Below, in pieces: positions 14,603 through 22,216 of a stretch of DNA of 40,537 nucleotides (position 1 is the first letter of the stretch; the number at the start of each line of letters is the position of its first letter). The stretch comes from Candidatus Nitrosotenuis cloacae (lineage in GTDB: Archaea; Thermoproteota; Nitrososphaeria; Nitrososphaerales; Nitrosopumilaceae): contig NZ_JAPPVQ010000018.1 in NCBI RefSeq assembly GCF_026768455.1, positions 1 to 40,537 on the forward strand, given 5' to 3'. Both the position numbers and the translations under genes were made by a program. Below the pieces are notes generated by a model, which was not told the DNA's origin, searched no databases, and worked only from the letters and a program-made list of their open reading frames with translations.

Positions 14603-16141
14603 TTATCTCTCTAGCATGAAGCTCTTCTTTATCTCCGGAATGTCTCTTACCGTGTGTATCATCATGTCTGCACGCTTTCCAATTCCGACCATCTGAATTT
14701 CGTCTATGATGCCCTGTGCTCTTCCAAGCTTGCGTGATTTTTCTGCATGTACTGTGAAAATGACGTCGTCCTTTGCAACCTCGTCGCCAATTTTTTTGCT
14801 AAATACAATTCCTGCACCCTTGTCCTTTGGAGCTCCAGCACTGCGCGCCAGCTCCACTACTGCACTGTTGTTTATCCACAATATGCTTCCATCTTTTTTT
14901 GCCTTGACTCTGATTGTGTGGTCTCCGACCGGTATGTCTCGCGGCTTTATTGCCGGATTGCCGCCTTGCATCTTGATTATCTCACGGAGCTTTGCCTCCG
15001 CCCTGCCTGATTGGATTATGCCTTTCGCTAAGGAATACCCGTTTCTTTTTCCAGTCATTTCAAAAATCGCCCCTGCTATATTGCATGCCTTGTCAATCAA
15101 GTCCGGTACGCTTGATTCATTCATGAGCACTTCAAGCGCCTCTCTTGCCTCAAGTGCTGGTCCGATGGTATATCCGACTGGCTGCTCACCATAAGTGAGC
15201 ACGCAATGGGTGTGGATTTTGAGCCTCCTTCCAAGCTCGATTAGGTTTTTTGCAAGATGATCTGCCTCGCTTATTGTCTTTACCTTTGCGCCTCTTCCGG
15301 TGGGTATGTCTATTACCAAATGTGTTGCACCAACTGCCTTTTTCTTGCTCATTATGGATGGAAGCAGCAACGGGTCGATGTAAAGGGAGTATTCTGTTCT
15401 GACAAAAATATCGTCGGCTGGAGCAAGTTCAAGCGCCCCACCCCACACTATGCAGCCGTTGGTGTTCTTGATGACCTTTTTCATCTCATTGCTTGTGATG
15501 TTTACTGGCATCAGCACCTCTGCTCTGTCTGCAGTCCCTGCAGCGGATGTGATTGCACGTGATGATGTTTTTGGAATGATCAAGCCTGCGGCAGCAACAA
15601 TGGGTACCACCAGCAGTGTGGTCTTGTCTCCTGGCACACCGCCTATACTGTGCTTGTCTACTATGACCTTGTTCCTGAGACTGAGCTGCTTACCTGTCTC
15701 CACCATTGATCGTGACAGACTTGTTGCCTCGTCAAGATCCATTCCCTGTATGTGTAATGATGTGACAAATGACGATATCTCGCTTTCATTTAGCGCCCCA
15801 CTGACGACGCCGCTGACAATTTCGTGGATCTCGTGATAATTGAGCTTCTTTCCCTCCAATTTGTTTCGAATAAACTGCAGCGATTTTGGGAAAATTGAGA
15901 CTTCGACATCTATGGTGCGAGGTATGGGCTCAATCAAAAGCCGTACCTCCTCGCTTATGCCGACGTGTCCCTTCTTGAGCGTCTTTGTGGCGATATTTAC
16001 TATTGCAGTGATGTGTTTTCTTGTCTTCAAAACCACCCTGTCTGATGCAGTGACTCCGATCTCGTCGGCGTCAGCCTTGTTCAGAAATATCACCGGCTTT
16101 CCGCCAGACTCTATTCCAAGAATACTGGTTCTCAACTGCAC
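14603..16141 (-). CDS. AMP phosphorylase (archaeal thymidine-phosphorylase family)
   Basis: 512 aa, GTG start. It converts AMP and phosphate to adenine and ribose 1,5-bisphosphate. The archaeal form carries an extra N-terminal domain of about 80 residues (here up to EPIPRTIDVEV) before the nucleoside-phosphorylase core. The core shows KHSIGGVPGDK, SRAITSAAGTADRAEVL and HCVLTYGEQPVGYTIGPA. The length matches archaeal AMP phosphorylases (about 500 aa) better than bacterial DeoA (about 440). In other archaea this enzyme feeds type III RuBisCO; no RuBisCO or ribose-1,5-bisphosphate isomerase gene is in this window. It converges with prs. Confidence 0.92.
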   Translation of the reverse strand: MQLRTSILGIESGGKPVIFLNKADADEIGVTASDRVVLKTRKHITAIVNIATKTLKKGHVGISEEVRLLIEPIPRTIDVEVSIFPKSLQFIRNKLEGKKLNYHEIHEIVSGVVSGALNESEISSFVTSLHIQGMDLDEATSLSRSMVETGKQLSLRNKVIVDKHSIGGVPGDKTTLLVVPIVAAAGLIIPKTSSRAITSAAGTADRAEVLMPVNITSNEMKKVIKNTNGCIVWGGALELAPADDIFVRTEYSLYIDPLLLPSIMSKKKAVGATHLVIDIPTGRGAKVKTISEADHLAKNLIELGRRLKIHTHCVLTYGEQPVGYTIGPALEAREALEVLMNESSVPDLIDKACNIAGAIFEMTGKRNGYSLAKGIIQSGRAEAKLREIIKMQGGNPAIKPRDIPVGDHTIRVKAKKDGSILWINNSAVVELARSAGAPKDKGAGIVFSKKIGDEVAKDDVIFTVHAEKSRKLGRAQGIIDEIQMVGIGKRADMMIHTVRDIPEIKKSFMLER

Positions 16142-16237
16142 AAGTACCCTACGGTGTTTGACATTTTACGTGTTTAGCAATTATCAGTCGTGGTTTTTAC
16201 CAAATTCTATTTAATTGAGATTTTTTAAACAAAGCCG

Positions 16238-16651
16238 TTGGTTACAGTCAAGAAAATTCTAGTTCCATTGGATGGATCAAAGCACTCGCTGCGAGCTCTG
16301 GACCTGGCGCTTGCGCTGTCCGGAGACAAAGGCACCCAAATCACCGGTATACACGTGATAAAGATACCAATACAGTTCAGCAGGCAAATAAAATCACAAT
16401 ATCAGAAAAATGCGGAAAAGATAGTTCTGCAAGCAGTAAAGGTGGCAAAAAAATCAAAAATTAAATTCAATACAAAGATTCGCACAAACGGTTATGTTGG
16501 GAAGGAAATAGTCAAGTTTGCAGAAGACAATAAGTTTGATCTCATCGTCATGGGGTCACGCGGCCCAAGCCCTATTGCCGAAATGTTTCTTGGCAGTGCT
16601 GCAAACTATGTTCTAATCAAATCAAAAGTGCCGGTACTGATTGTAAAGTAG
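16238..16651 (+). CDS. Universal stress protein (UspA family)
   Basis: 137 aa, TTG start with a CTATTTAATT box about 26 nt upstream. A single Usp domain: ILVPLDGSKHSLRALDLAL at the N-terminus and the ATP-binding loop MGSRGPSPIAEMFLGSAANYV near the C-terminus (the G-x2-G-x9-G-[S/T] pattern). It is a cytoplasmic nucleotide-binding protein, probably a dimer. It is a paralogue of the 17254-17682 protein, with a DUF151 gene between them. The function in stress is inferred from the family. Confidence 0.93.
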   Translation: MVTVKKILVPLDGSKHSLRALDLALALSGDKGTQITGIHVIKIPIQFSRQIKSQYQKNAEKIVLQAVKVAKKSKIKFNTKIRTNGYVGKEIVKFAEDNKFDLIVMGSRGPSPIAEMFLGSAANYVLIKSKVPVLIVK

Positions 16652-16814
16652 GCTTCAATCTTTTAATGCGGCGGAAAACGCATTTTTATTCATAACCTCT
16701 GTGGCAATCTGCAAATTCACAAATGACGTTGTTCTGGGTAAAAGAACGTGCTTCACATTTCCAGTGTTGAAAATCATGGCTCTGATTTTATTTCAATGAC
16801 ACACATCCTGCACA

Positions 16815-17246
16815 GTGAAGATTGACGAGACGCCTGAGGAAGACTACGAACAAGTAAAAATCGAACAGGTCGGACTAATTGATCCGATGACTGGGGCGAT
16901 GATTCTGAAGTCCCTTGACGGTGCAGAATTTCACATCACTGCTTTTTCAGCAGAGGTAGCTACTCACATTGCCAATTTTATAGATCAAAAACGTGAGGAA
17001 CTGCCCACAATTTACAACATGTTTGAGAATATGTGTGAGGAAAACGAGGTGCTATTGGTTAAAGTGAAAATCTATGAGACTGGAGGAATTTTTAGAGCAA
17101 CGCTGTATTTTACTGGTCGAAAAGAGTTCTTGCTTAGGAACTATCGGGCATCTGACGCAATAGCGCTTGCCACATTTTATAATGTGCCGATACTTGTTCG
17201 AAGAGATCTGCTGCACAAACCGCAAACAAAAACACTTGAAAAATAA
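16815..17246 (+). CDS. DUF151 / bifunctional nuclease-domain protein
   Basis: 143 aa, GTG start with an ATTTTATTTC box about 25 nt upstream. The sequence follows the DUF151 (BFN) family: an N-terminal strand with LIDPMTGAMILKS, a central helix, GGIFRATLYFTGRKEF and the signature RASDAIALATFYNVPI (111-126). Plant and bacterial relatives have reported DNase/RNase activity, but archaeal members are uncharacterised. The position between two universal stress genes suggests a stress role. Archaeal copies usually stand alone, as here. Confidence 0.88.
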   Translation: MKIDETPEEDYEQVKIEQVGLIDPMTGAMILKSLDGAEFHITAFSAEVATHIANFIDQKREELPTIYNMFENMCEENEVLLVKVKIYETGGIFRATLYFTGRKEFLLRNYRASDAIALATFYNVPILVRRDLLHKPQTKTLEK

Positions 17247-17253
17247 CTGCTAA

Positions 17254-17682
17254 TTATTTCACTAATAGTACTGGCACGCCAGATTTGTGCACCACGTAAT
17301 GCGACACGCTTCCCAAAAAGATCTCTTTGAGTGCACTACGTCCTCTTGCACCAATTACAATAAGATCAAATTTCCTGGACTTGGCAAATTCTGTTATTGT
17401 GTGACCCGGATCACCAAATGCTATCTTTCTCTCAAACATAATGCCACGTTGCGCGGCATGCTTTTTTGCATACTCCATGTTCTTTTCGGCATCCTTTAGC
17501 AATTCTTTTTCTGGGTACTGTATGACGCGATACGTCCTGATTGGGGCCCTTGGCAGGACGTAGATTCCGGTGATGGTGGCCCGTGCCTGTCTTGCAAGAT
17601 TGATTGCGTTGTCAAGTCCTCTGATGGAATTTTTTGAGCCATCTAGCGGTACTAGGATCTTTTTGATTCCGTTTCCTGCCAT
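17254..17682 (-). CDS. Universal stress protein (UspA family), second copy
   Basis: 142 aa. Single Usp domain: ILVPLDGSKNSIRGLDNAINLA at residues 9-30 (start region) and the ATP-loop IGARGRSALKEIFLGSVSHYV near the C-terminus. It is similar throughout to the 16238-16651 protein, but on the opposite strand and convergent with the DUF151 gene (7 bp between stops). Two short palindromes lie upstream of its start, beyond the presumed TATA box. Confidence 0.93.
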   Translation of the reverse strand: MAGNGIKKILVPLDGSKNSIRGLDNAINLARQARATITGIYVLPRAPIRTYRVIQYPEKELLKDAEKNMEYAKKHAAQRGIMFERKIAFGDPGHTITEFAKSRKFDLIVIGARGRSALKEIFLGSVSHYVVHKSGVPVLLVK

Positions 17683-17723
17683 GTTACGGGTGGACCTTGC
17701 TGATAATTAAACCACGATCAAAT

Positions 17724-17755
17724 TATCATAAATGATATTGGTTGGCGTCCGCCAA
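17724..17755. promoter_or_regulatory. Two adjacent palindromes upstream of the second UspA gene
   Basis: TATCAT-AA-ATGATA (17724-17737) and TTGGCG-TC-CGCCAA (17742-17755) lie 4 bp apart, 42-73 bp upstream of the start at 17682. They sit just upstream of a TTTAATTA TATA-like stretch. The location suits an activator site. Confidence 0.3.
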
Positions 17756-17770
17756 TAGTGCCAAGTCGTA

Positions 17771-18703
17771 TTATTGGTTTTTTATCTCGATTGTCTGGTT
17801 TCCAGCAACCTTTCTCTTTGGAATGGTGATGGTAAATGTGGTCTTTCCGTGAGCACTTGATGCCTCTATTGTTCCATCGTGCTGCTCTACTATCTTTTTG
17901 CAGCTTGCCAACCCCAATCCAGTGCCGGTCTGCTTTGTAGTGAACAACGGCTCAAATATCTTTGGCATGTCATCCTGTGTTATTCCGCACCCGGTGTCTG
18001 TGATCTGTATTGTCACCTGCTCTTCGCCGTCTGCCAGACTGATGTCTATTTGGCCAGAGTTATTCATTGCCTGTATGGAATTGATTATCAGGTTGGTAAA
18101 CACCACCTCAAGCTTTGTGAAGTCGCAAACGAGGTAGACAAAGTTCTTTGGTAAATTGATCTTGATATGATCCGGCTTGGCAATCTTTTCCACCGCCGAG
18201 ACGATTATCTCATTTATGAGCTGCGTCTCAAAGCTGAACTTGACTGGCCTTACAAAGTCAAGCACGTCTTCTATCTGGTGTGATATCCTATCTATTGCCC
18301 GGTTCAATCTGTTAAAGTAGATTATTCGATTCTCAATTGAGATCTTTGGCTTGGACTCCATTATCTCGACTGTGTTTTTTATTATCGACAACGGATTCCT
18401 CAAGTCGTGAGCAAGTCTTGATGCAAGCTCCCCTATTGCTGCCAGTCTTTCGGTGTTTGCAGTAGCCTTTGTGTGGATCTTTTCCACGTTTATTATGGAG
18501 TTGCATTCCATGCCAATGTTTTTGTGATGATTTCTGACTGCCTGCTCATCCGATGCTTCTAGGATATAATACAGTTCTTGGTCCTTGTGATTGTACAACA
18601 GATCGATTATTCTCACTTCGGTCTCGTCTAGCATCTTGGACGAATCTCTAATGCGCTGTAGTGATGACTCACTTACATGGTGTCCGTCAATGAATATTGC
18701 CAC
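17771..18703 (-). CDS. Soluble sensor histidine kinase with DUF4242-like N-terminal domain
   Basis: 310 aa, no membrane segment. Residues 1-78 resemble the small ferredoxin-like DUF4242/SCO4226 fold, including EASDEQAVRNHHKNIGMEC followed by INVEKI; relatives bind nickel or other metals. Residues 85-160 are the HisKA dimerisation domain with phosphoacceptor His99 (RLAHDLRNPLS). Residues about 185-300 are the HATPase domain: N box NLIINSIQAM, G1 DTGCGI, and G2 TGTGLGLASCK. It should autophosphorylate and pass phosphate to a response regulator, most obviously the one at 18788-19246, 84 bp upstream on the same strand. The DUF4242 assignment is by pattern and less certain than the kinase. Confidence 0.92.
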   Translation of the reverse strand: MAIFIDGHHVSESSLQRIRDSSKMLDETEVRIIDLLYNHKDQELYYILEASDEQAVRNHHKNIGMECNSIINVEKIHTKATANTERLAAIGELASRLAHDLRNPLSIIKNTVEIMESKPKISIENRIIYFNRLNRAIDRISHQIEDVLDFVRPVKFSFETQLINEIIVSAVEKIAKPDHIKINLPKNFVYLVCDFTKLEVVFTNLIINSIQAMNNSGQIDISLADGEEQVTIQITDTGCGITQDDMPKIFEPLFTTKQTGTGLGLASCKKIVEQHDGTIEASSAHGKTTFTITIPKRKVAGNQTIEIKNQ

Positions 18704-18787
18704 AAAAAATCATGATTTGCATTTTTAAAGTAAATTACTATTTTTAATTTGAACAAACAAGTTTGAAAAATATCTGATTGTGATGCG

Positions 18788-19246
18788 TCAGATTCGCTGC
18801 GCTTGAGACGGCCTGGAATTTTTGACCCTTGCTAACACATTCTTCTGTCTGATATAATCACCACGTATCTTGTCTCTTAGGTGCTTTACTATCTTTAGCG
18901 CAATCTCATTCTGGCTGAACGGCTTGTGTATTATGTCACACGCCCCAAATTTTATGGCATCCTGGGTGTCTGTCTTGGAAGTCGAGCTGGTGATTACTAT
19001 AATCTTTGTGGAATAATCTATCTTGTGCATGATTCGTATCACGTCTAGTCCGTCAATTCCGGGCATCCGCAAATCCATGAGGACCATGTCTGGCTTTACC
19101 TCCAAATGTTTTTCAAGTGCCTCCCTACCTGTTGCCGCCTCGTAGACGAGCGGTGTTATCTCGTTTCTGTTGATGAGATCTTTTAGCAACATCCTCATGG
19201 CTTGGCTGTCATCTACTACTAGTATCTTGAAATACTCCTCTGACAC
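18788..19246 (-). CDS. Single-domain response regulator (CheY-like)
   Basis: 152 aa, GTG start. Residues 7-122 are a receiver domain: acidic pair Asp12/Asp13, phosphoacceptor Asp58 (MVLMDLRMPG), Thr/Ser at 86-87 (VITSS) and Lys108 (HKPF). The last 30 residues are basic and show no DNA-binding or enzymatic output domain, so it probably acts by protein-protein contact. The histidine kinase at 17771-18703 follows on the same strand and is the likely partner, though the other two kinases in the window have very similar cores. Confidence 0.95.
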   Translation of the reverse strand: MSEEYFKILVVDDSQAMRMLLKDLINRNEITPLVYEAATGREALEKHLEVKPDMVLMDLRMPGIDGLDVIRIMHKIDYSTKIIVITSSTSKTDTQDAIKFGACDIIHKPFSQNEIALKIVKHLRDKIRGDYIRQKNVLARVKNSRPSQAQRI

Positions 19247-19351
19247 GCATTTGATACTGTTATTGGGGAAATATGCACCTGTATGTTCGCTTTTTACGAA
19301 TATGTTTTATGCATCCTGCCTCATGGCCTGGCGTCATGCTCAATTCAAAAG

Positions 19352-19361
19352 TTTAATAAAA
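19352..19361 (+). promoter_or_regulatory. TATA-like box of the 102-aa gene
   Basis: TTTAATAAAA is centred about 25 nt upstream of the ATG at 19382, favouring that start over upstream in-frame codons. A GTGAT-C-ATCAC palindrome follows at 19365-19375. Confidence 0.45.
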
Positions 19362-19381
19362 TTGTGATCATCACATTGATC

Positions 19382-19690
19382 ATGCTGTTTGGCGTCTTTG
19401 CTACCCACAACCCCGAATCCTGCCCATTAAACAACAAGGCAAGCAGGAAGATATTCCTTGACATGGAGAAAAAAATCAAGGCAAACCGACAAAAATTCAA
19501 CATCACCAAAATAACCGGATTCTACATGTCCGTCCTTGAGCACCAGTGGGTGATAATGCTGGACGCAAAGAACGCCCATGACATTGAGCAGTTCTGCATT
19601 GCAGTTGGCATCTCCACCATAAGCACAGTCAAAATCGTTCCAATGAACGACTTTATGGTCGCCGCAAAGCGAATCAGGTCACAAAAGTAA
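19382..19690 (+). CDS. Small cytoplasmic protein, ferredoxin-like alpha/beta fold candidate
   Basis: 102 aa from the ATG at 19382, which has a well-placed TATA-like box. Longer versions starting at 19283 would include low-quality sequence. The pattern is strand (LFGVFATHNPESCP), helix (KIFLDMEKKIKA), strand (KITGFYMSVLEHQWVIMLDA), helix (AHDIEQFCIAVG), strand (STVKIVPM). This resembles small dimeric alpha/beta-barrel sensors such as DUF3303 or DUF4242. It is divergent from the response regulator and shares the general DA-x-N-A-x-D-I/E-x-F layout with the N-terminus of the nearby kinase. No enzymatic motif was seen. Confidence 0.7.
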   Translation: MLFGVFATHNPESCPLNNKASRKIFLDMEKKIKANRQKFNITKITGFYMSVLEHQWVIMLDAKNAHDIEQFCIAVGISTISTVKIVPMNDFMVAAKRIRSQK

Positions 19691-19770
19691 CAGCGTGCTG
19701 AACTGAAGAATAATTATAAAAAAATAATAATAAAAAAGTTTGCCACAAAAATTCCTTTAAGCTTTAAATC

Positions 19771-19914
19771 CTAAAATCTTCTTTGTGTGCGGTGTTTTGG
19801 CAGGCATTCTCTGCAATAAACTGGTTTGCCCTCTTTTGGTTCGAAAGGTACCTCTGACGCTTTGCCACAGTCTGAGCAAGTGCATGGGTACATTTTTCGG
19901 TTAAAATTGTCCAT
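19771..19914 (-). CDS. Small zinc-binding protein, CxxC...CxxC type (47 aa)
   Basis: 47 aa: after MDNFNRKMY come CTCSDCGKASEVPFEP, then GKPVYCRECLPKHRTQRRF. Two Cys pairs (CSDC and CREC) lie about 17 residues apart, matching the widespread short CxxC-x17-CxxC protein family, which probably binds one zinc. A third Cys (PCTC) precedes the first pair. The C-terminus is basic. A TTCTTATTT box lies about 30 nt upstream, supporting the ATG at 19914. The function of the family is unknown; size and charge suggest nucleic-acid or protein binding. Confidence 0.85.
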   Translation of the reverse strand: MDNFNRKMYPCTCSDCGKASEVPFEPKEGKPVYCRECLPKHRTQRRF

Positions 19915-20013
19915 TAATCAATTGCCTTCCTGTACCAAATAAGAACTATTGGGTATGAAACTCATCACAAAACGCACACTAGTGCTTAATTACTCTAAAA
20001 CGGCGTCTGTCTA

Positions 20014-20403
20014 TTGGCAAAAGCAAGGCAGGATCACGCATCTCTGATTAAGCGCCTGATTGATCATTTTACAGAAAGCGGACTGGAAATTCAGTACGCA
20101 AATTATGAAAACTATGGCAGACCGTACGTAATAAAGCGACACGCCCCCGACGTGATTGCGTACAACAAAGCCAACGGGCTTGCATACATTGGCGAGGCAA
20201 AGATGTGCGGCGAGCTCACCGCAGAAATAACAAGGCAGCAGTTTGAGGATTTTTCAAAAACAGTGATGAAGTCAGGCAAGTCCGGAGCAGCACACCTTCC
20301 ATTCTTTATTGCGGTTCCAAACGAATGCAGTACAAAGATAACTCAAACCTTTCGCGACTTTGAGATCCCACTAAAAGAAAACGTGCACATCCTAGGCTTC
20401 TGA
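20014..20403 (+). CDS. PD-(D/E)XK nuclease-fold protein, stand-alone
   Basis: 129 aa, TTG start with a CTTAATTAC box about 26 nt upstream. The nuclease signature is APDVIAY (Asp46), then 14 residues, then Glu61-Ala-Lys63 in IGEAKM, followed by a helix with Gln75/Gln76 (TRQQFEDF). This is the D...ExK...Q layout of restriction-endonuclease-like folds. The N-terminal helix (KARQDHASLIKRLIDHF) and a late strand (LPFFIAVP) also fit. There is no methyltransferase or specificity gene beside it, so it is not a visible restriction system. It may be a repair or resolvase-type nuclease; the substrate is unknown. Confidence 0.75.
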   Translation: MAKARQDHASLIKRLIDHFTESGLEIQYANYENYGRPYVIKRHAPDVIAYNKANGLAYIGEAKMCGELTAEITRQQFEDFSKTVMKSGKSGAAHLPFFIAVPNECSTKITQTFRDFEIPLKENVHILGF

Positions 20404-20404
20404 C

Positions 20405-21118
20405 TTATTTTATCTTAAACCCTGCAAATGACATAGAGTCACCACGCGTCTCGGATGTATGTCTTACGCCGAGCAGGTCGATGAGCTCCTTGAGATTTTT
20501 TGTCTGAAAGTACACCGTTGCGGGGCCGTGAATCTCAGTTACCAGCCCCTCTCCTCCAAGTATAGTGCTCTTTAGTCCGCCAAACTTTGTCACATTGTAT
20601 TCCGAGTCGGCTGAGAGCGCAACTAGGTGATAGTTGTCAAGGACCATCTTCTCGCCGGCCGCCAGCTGTTTTTGAATTATGCCGCCATACGCGTTGCAGA
20701 ATACCTTTCCTGCACCTGTTACCTTTAACATGAACAACTCACTACCAAATATTCCCTTTGTGAATCCCTGCCACTTTGTGTCTATCTCGACTCCTTGAGT
20801 TGAGGCAATGTATGAGCCGGACTGGACAATAAAGCCACTACCTTGTGTGATTGGTATCTCTACTATGTCTCCTACAGGAGGGCCCGTGAGCCCCAACACA
20901 CATCCGTCCTCTCTTGCCGTGTACTTGTTGACAAAAAACGACTCGCTTCCAAGCAAAGACACCTTGACGGTCTTTAGGAACCCACTGCGCATCTTTGTAT
21001 CCACTTCGATATCCCCCTTCATGAACACCAGCGCTCCAGCCTCCGCAGTTACTGTCTCACTCCTGCCTAGATGCACCTCCAATATGCTCATCGGGTTTTT
21101 GAGAATCTGAAATTCCAC
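20405..21118 (-). CDS. AIM24 / TIGR00266-family protein
   Basis: 237 aa, GTG start. All-beta protein of the AIM24 family: TVTAEAGALVFMKGDIEV, the GSESFFVNKYTA segment, a Gly-rich repeat through FIVQSGSYIASTQGVEID, and LGGEGLVTEIHGPATVYFQTKN near the C-terminus. Bacterial and archaeal members are uncharacterised; the fold is a beta barrel related to tryptophan-RNA-binding attenuator-like proteins. It is convergent with the nuclease-fold gene (1 bp between stops) and divergent from the aldo/keto reductase, with paired TATA-like boxes between. Confidence 0.92.
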   Translation of the reverse strand: MEFQILKNPMSILEVHLGRSETVTAEAGALVFMKGDIEVDTKMRSGFLKTVKVSLLGSESFFVNKYTAREDGCVLGLTGPPVGDIVEIPITQGSGFIVQSGSYIASTQGVEIDTKWQGFTKGIFGSELFMLKVTGAGKVFCNAYGGIIQKQLAAGEKMVLDNYHLVALSADSEYNVTKFGGLKSTILGGEGLVTEIHGPATVYFQTKNLKELIDLLGVRHTSETRGDSMSFAGFKIK

Positions 21119-21186
21119 TAGTATGTGATTGTCACTTTACTACAAAACCGTTTTGCTTTTTATCTTGGCCGTATTATCTTGGAATT

Positions 21187-22194
21187 GTGCCTGTAATCGA
21201 AAGTGCCTCACTTGCACCTGATTTAAAGATCTGCAGAATCCTCAACGGAATGTGGCAGGTGTCTGGCGCGCATGGAGCAATCAACCCTGACCTGGCCGTG
21301 GACTCGATGATCACGTATCATGATCTGGGGCTTACCAGCTGGGACATGGCAGACATTTATGGTCCTGCGGAAATCCTATTTGGAAAATTCCGGCGCGCAA
21401 TTGCCGCAAGAAACGACGATTGTCTCTCCCAGATAACGGCGCTGACAAAATTTGTCCCAAATCCCGGACCGATGACAAAATCCATAGTTGAAAGCGCTGT
21501 GGATAGATCACGCACTAGGATGAACGTCTCTGCAATTGATGCAATTCAATTCCACTGGTGGGATTACAGCGATGAAAGATACCTTGACGCAATGCGCTGC
21601 CTTGCTGACTTGAAAGATGATGGAAAAGTCCGCCACATCGGACTGACAAACTTTGACACAGCTAGGATGTATGCAATGTCCGACAACGGGCTAGAGTTTG
21701 TCTCAAACCAGATCCAGTACTCAATAATTGACCAAAGACCTCTGGTCCAAATGACTGCCTTTTGCAGTAAAAACAATGTGGGACTTCTGGCTTATGGCAC
21801 GCTGGCAGGAGGCCTATTGTCTGAAAAATATCTGAAAGCACCAGAACCAAAAAGGGCTGACCTGTATACCGCATCTCTTCAAAAATACAAGAACATGATC
21901 GATGCCTGGGGCGGATGGAGCCTGTTCCAGAAGCTTCTCGCGGTACTTGATGATGTGGCAAAAAAGCACCACGTGCAAATCCCAACTGTGGCCATCAGGT
22001 ACATCTTGGACAAGCCGTGTGTGTCAGGCGTCATAGTTGGGGCGAGGCTTGGCATCTCAGATCACGCATCTGAGAATTTGGCGGCATTTGATCTAAAACT
22101 TGATTCCGACGACCGGGCCCGAATCGACGAGTTTTCCTCAAACTGTAATGACTTGTATTCTCTGATTGGAGACTGTGGCGACGAATACCGATAA
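21187..22194 (+). CDS. Aldo/keto reductase family oxidoreductase
   Basis: 335 aa NADPH-type oxidoreductase with the TIM-barrel tetrad visible: Asp53 and Tyr58 (WDMADIYG), Lys88 (ALTKF) and His123 (IQFHWWDYS). The C-terminal cofactor region contains VSGVIVGARLGISDHASENL. GTG start at 21187 with a TTTTTATCT box about 28 nt upstream. The sequence groups by eye with the larger aldo/keto reductases of the YajO/Tas type rather than short aldose reductases. The substrate is not deducible. The gene stands alone. Confidence 0.93.
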   Translation: MPVIESASLAPDLKICRILNGMWQVSGAHGAINPDLAVDSMITYHDLGLTSWDMADIYGPAEILFGKFRRAIAARNDDCLSQITALTKFVPNPGPMTKSIVESAVDRSRTRMNVSAIDAIQFHWWDYSDERYLDAMRCLADLKDDGKVRHIGLTNFDTARMYAMSDNGLEFVSNQIQYSIIDQRPLVQMTAFCSKNNVGLLAYGTLAGGLLSEKYLKAPEPKRADLYTASLQKYKNMIDAWGGWSLFQKLLAVLDDVAKKHHVQIPTVAIRYILDKPCVSGVIVGARLGISDHASENLAAFDLKLDSDDRARIDEFSSNCNDLYSLIGDCGDEYR

Positions 22195-22216
22195 ATCGTG
22201 AAAATAAAAGAAAAAA

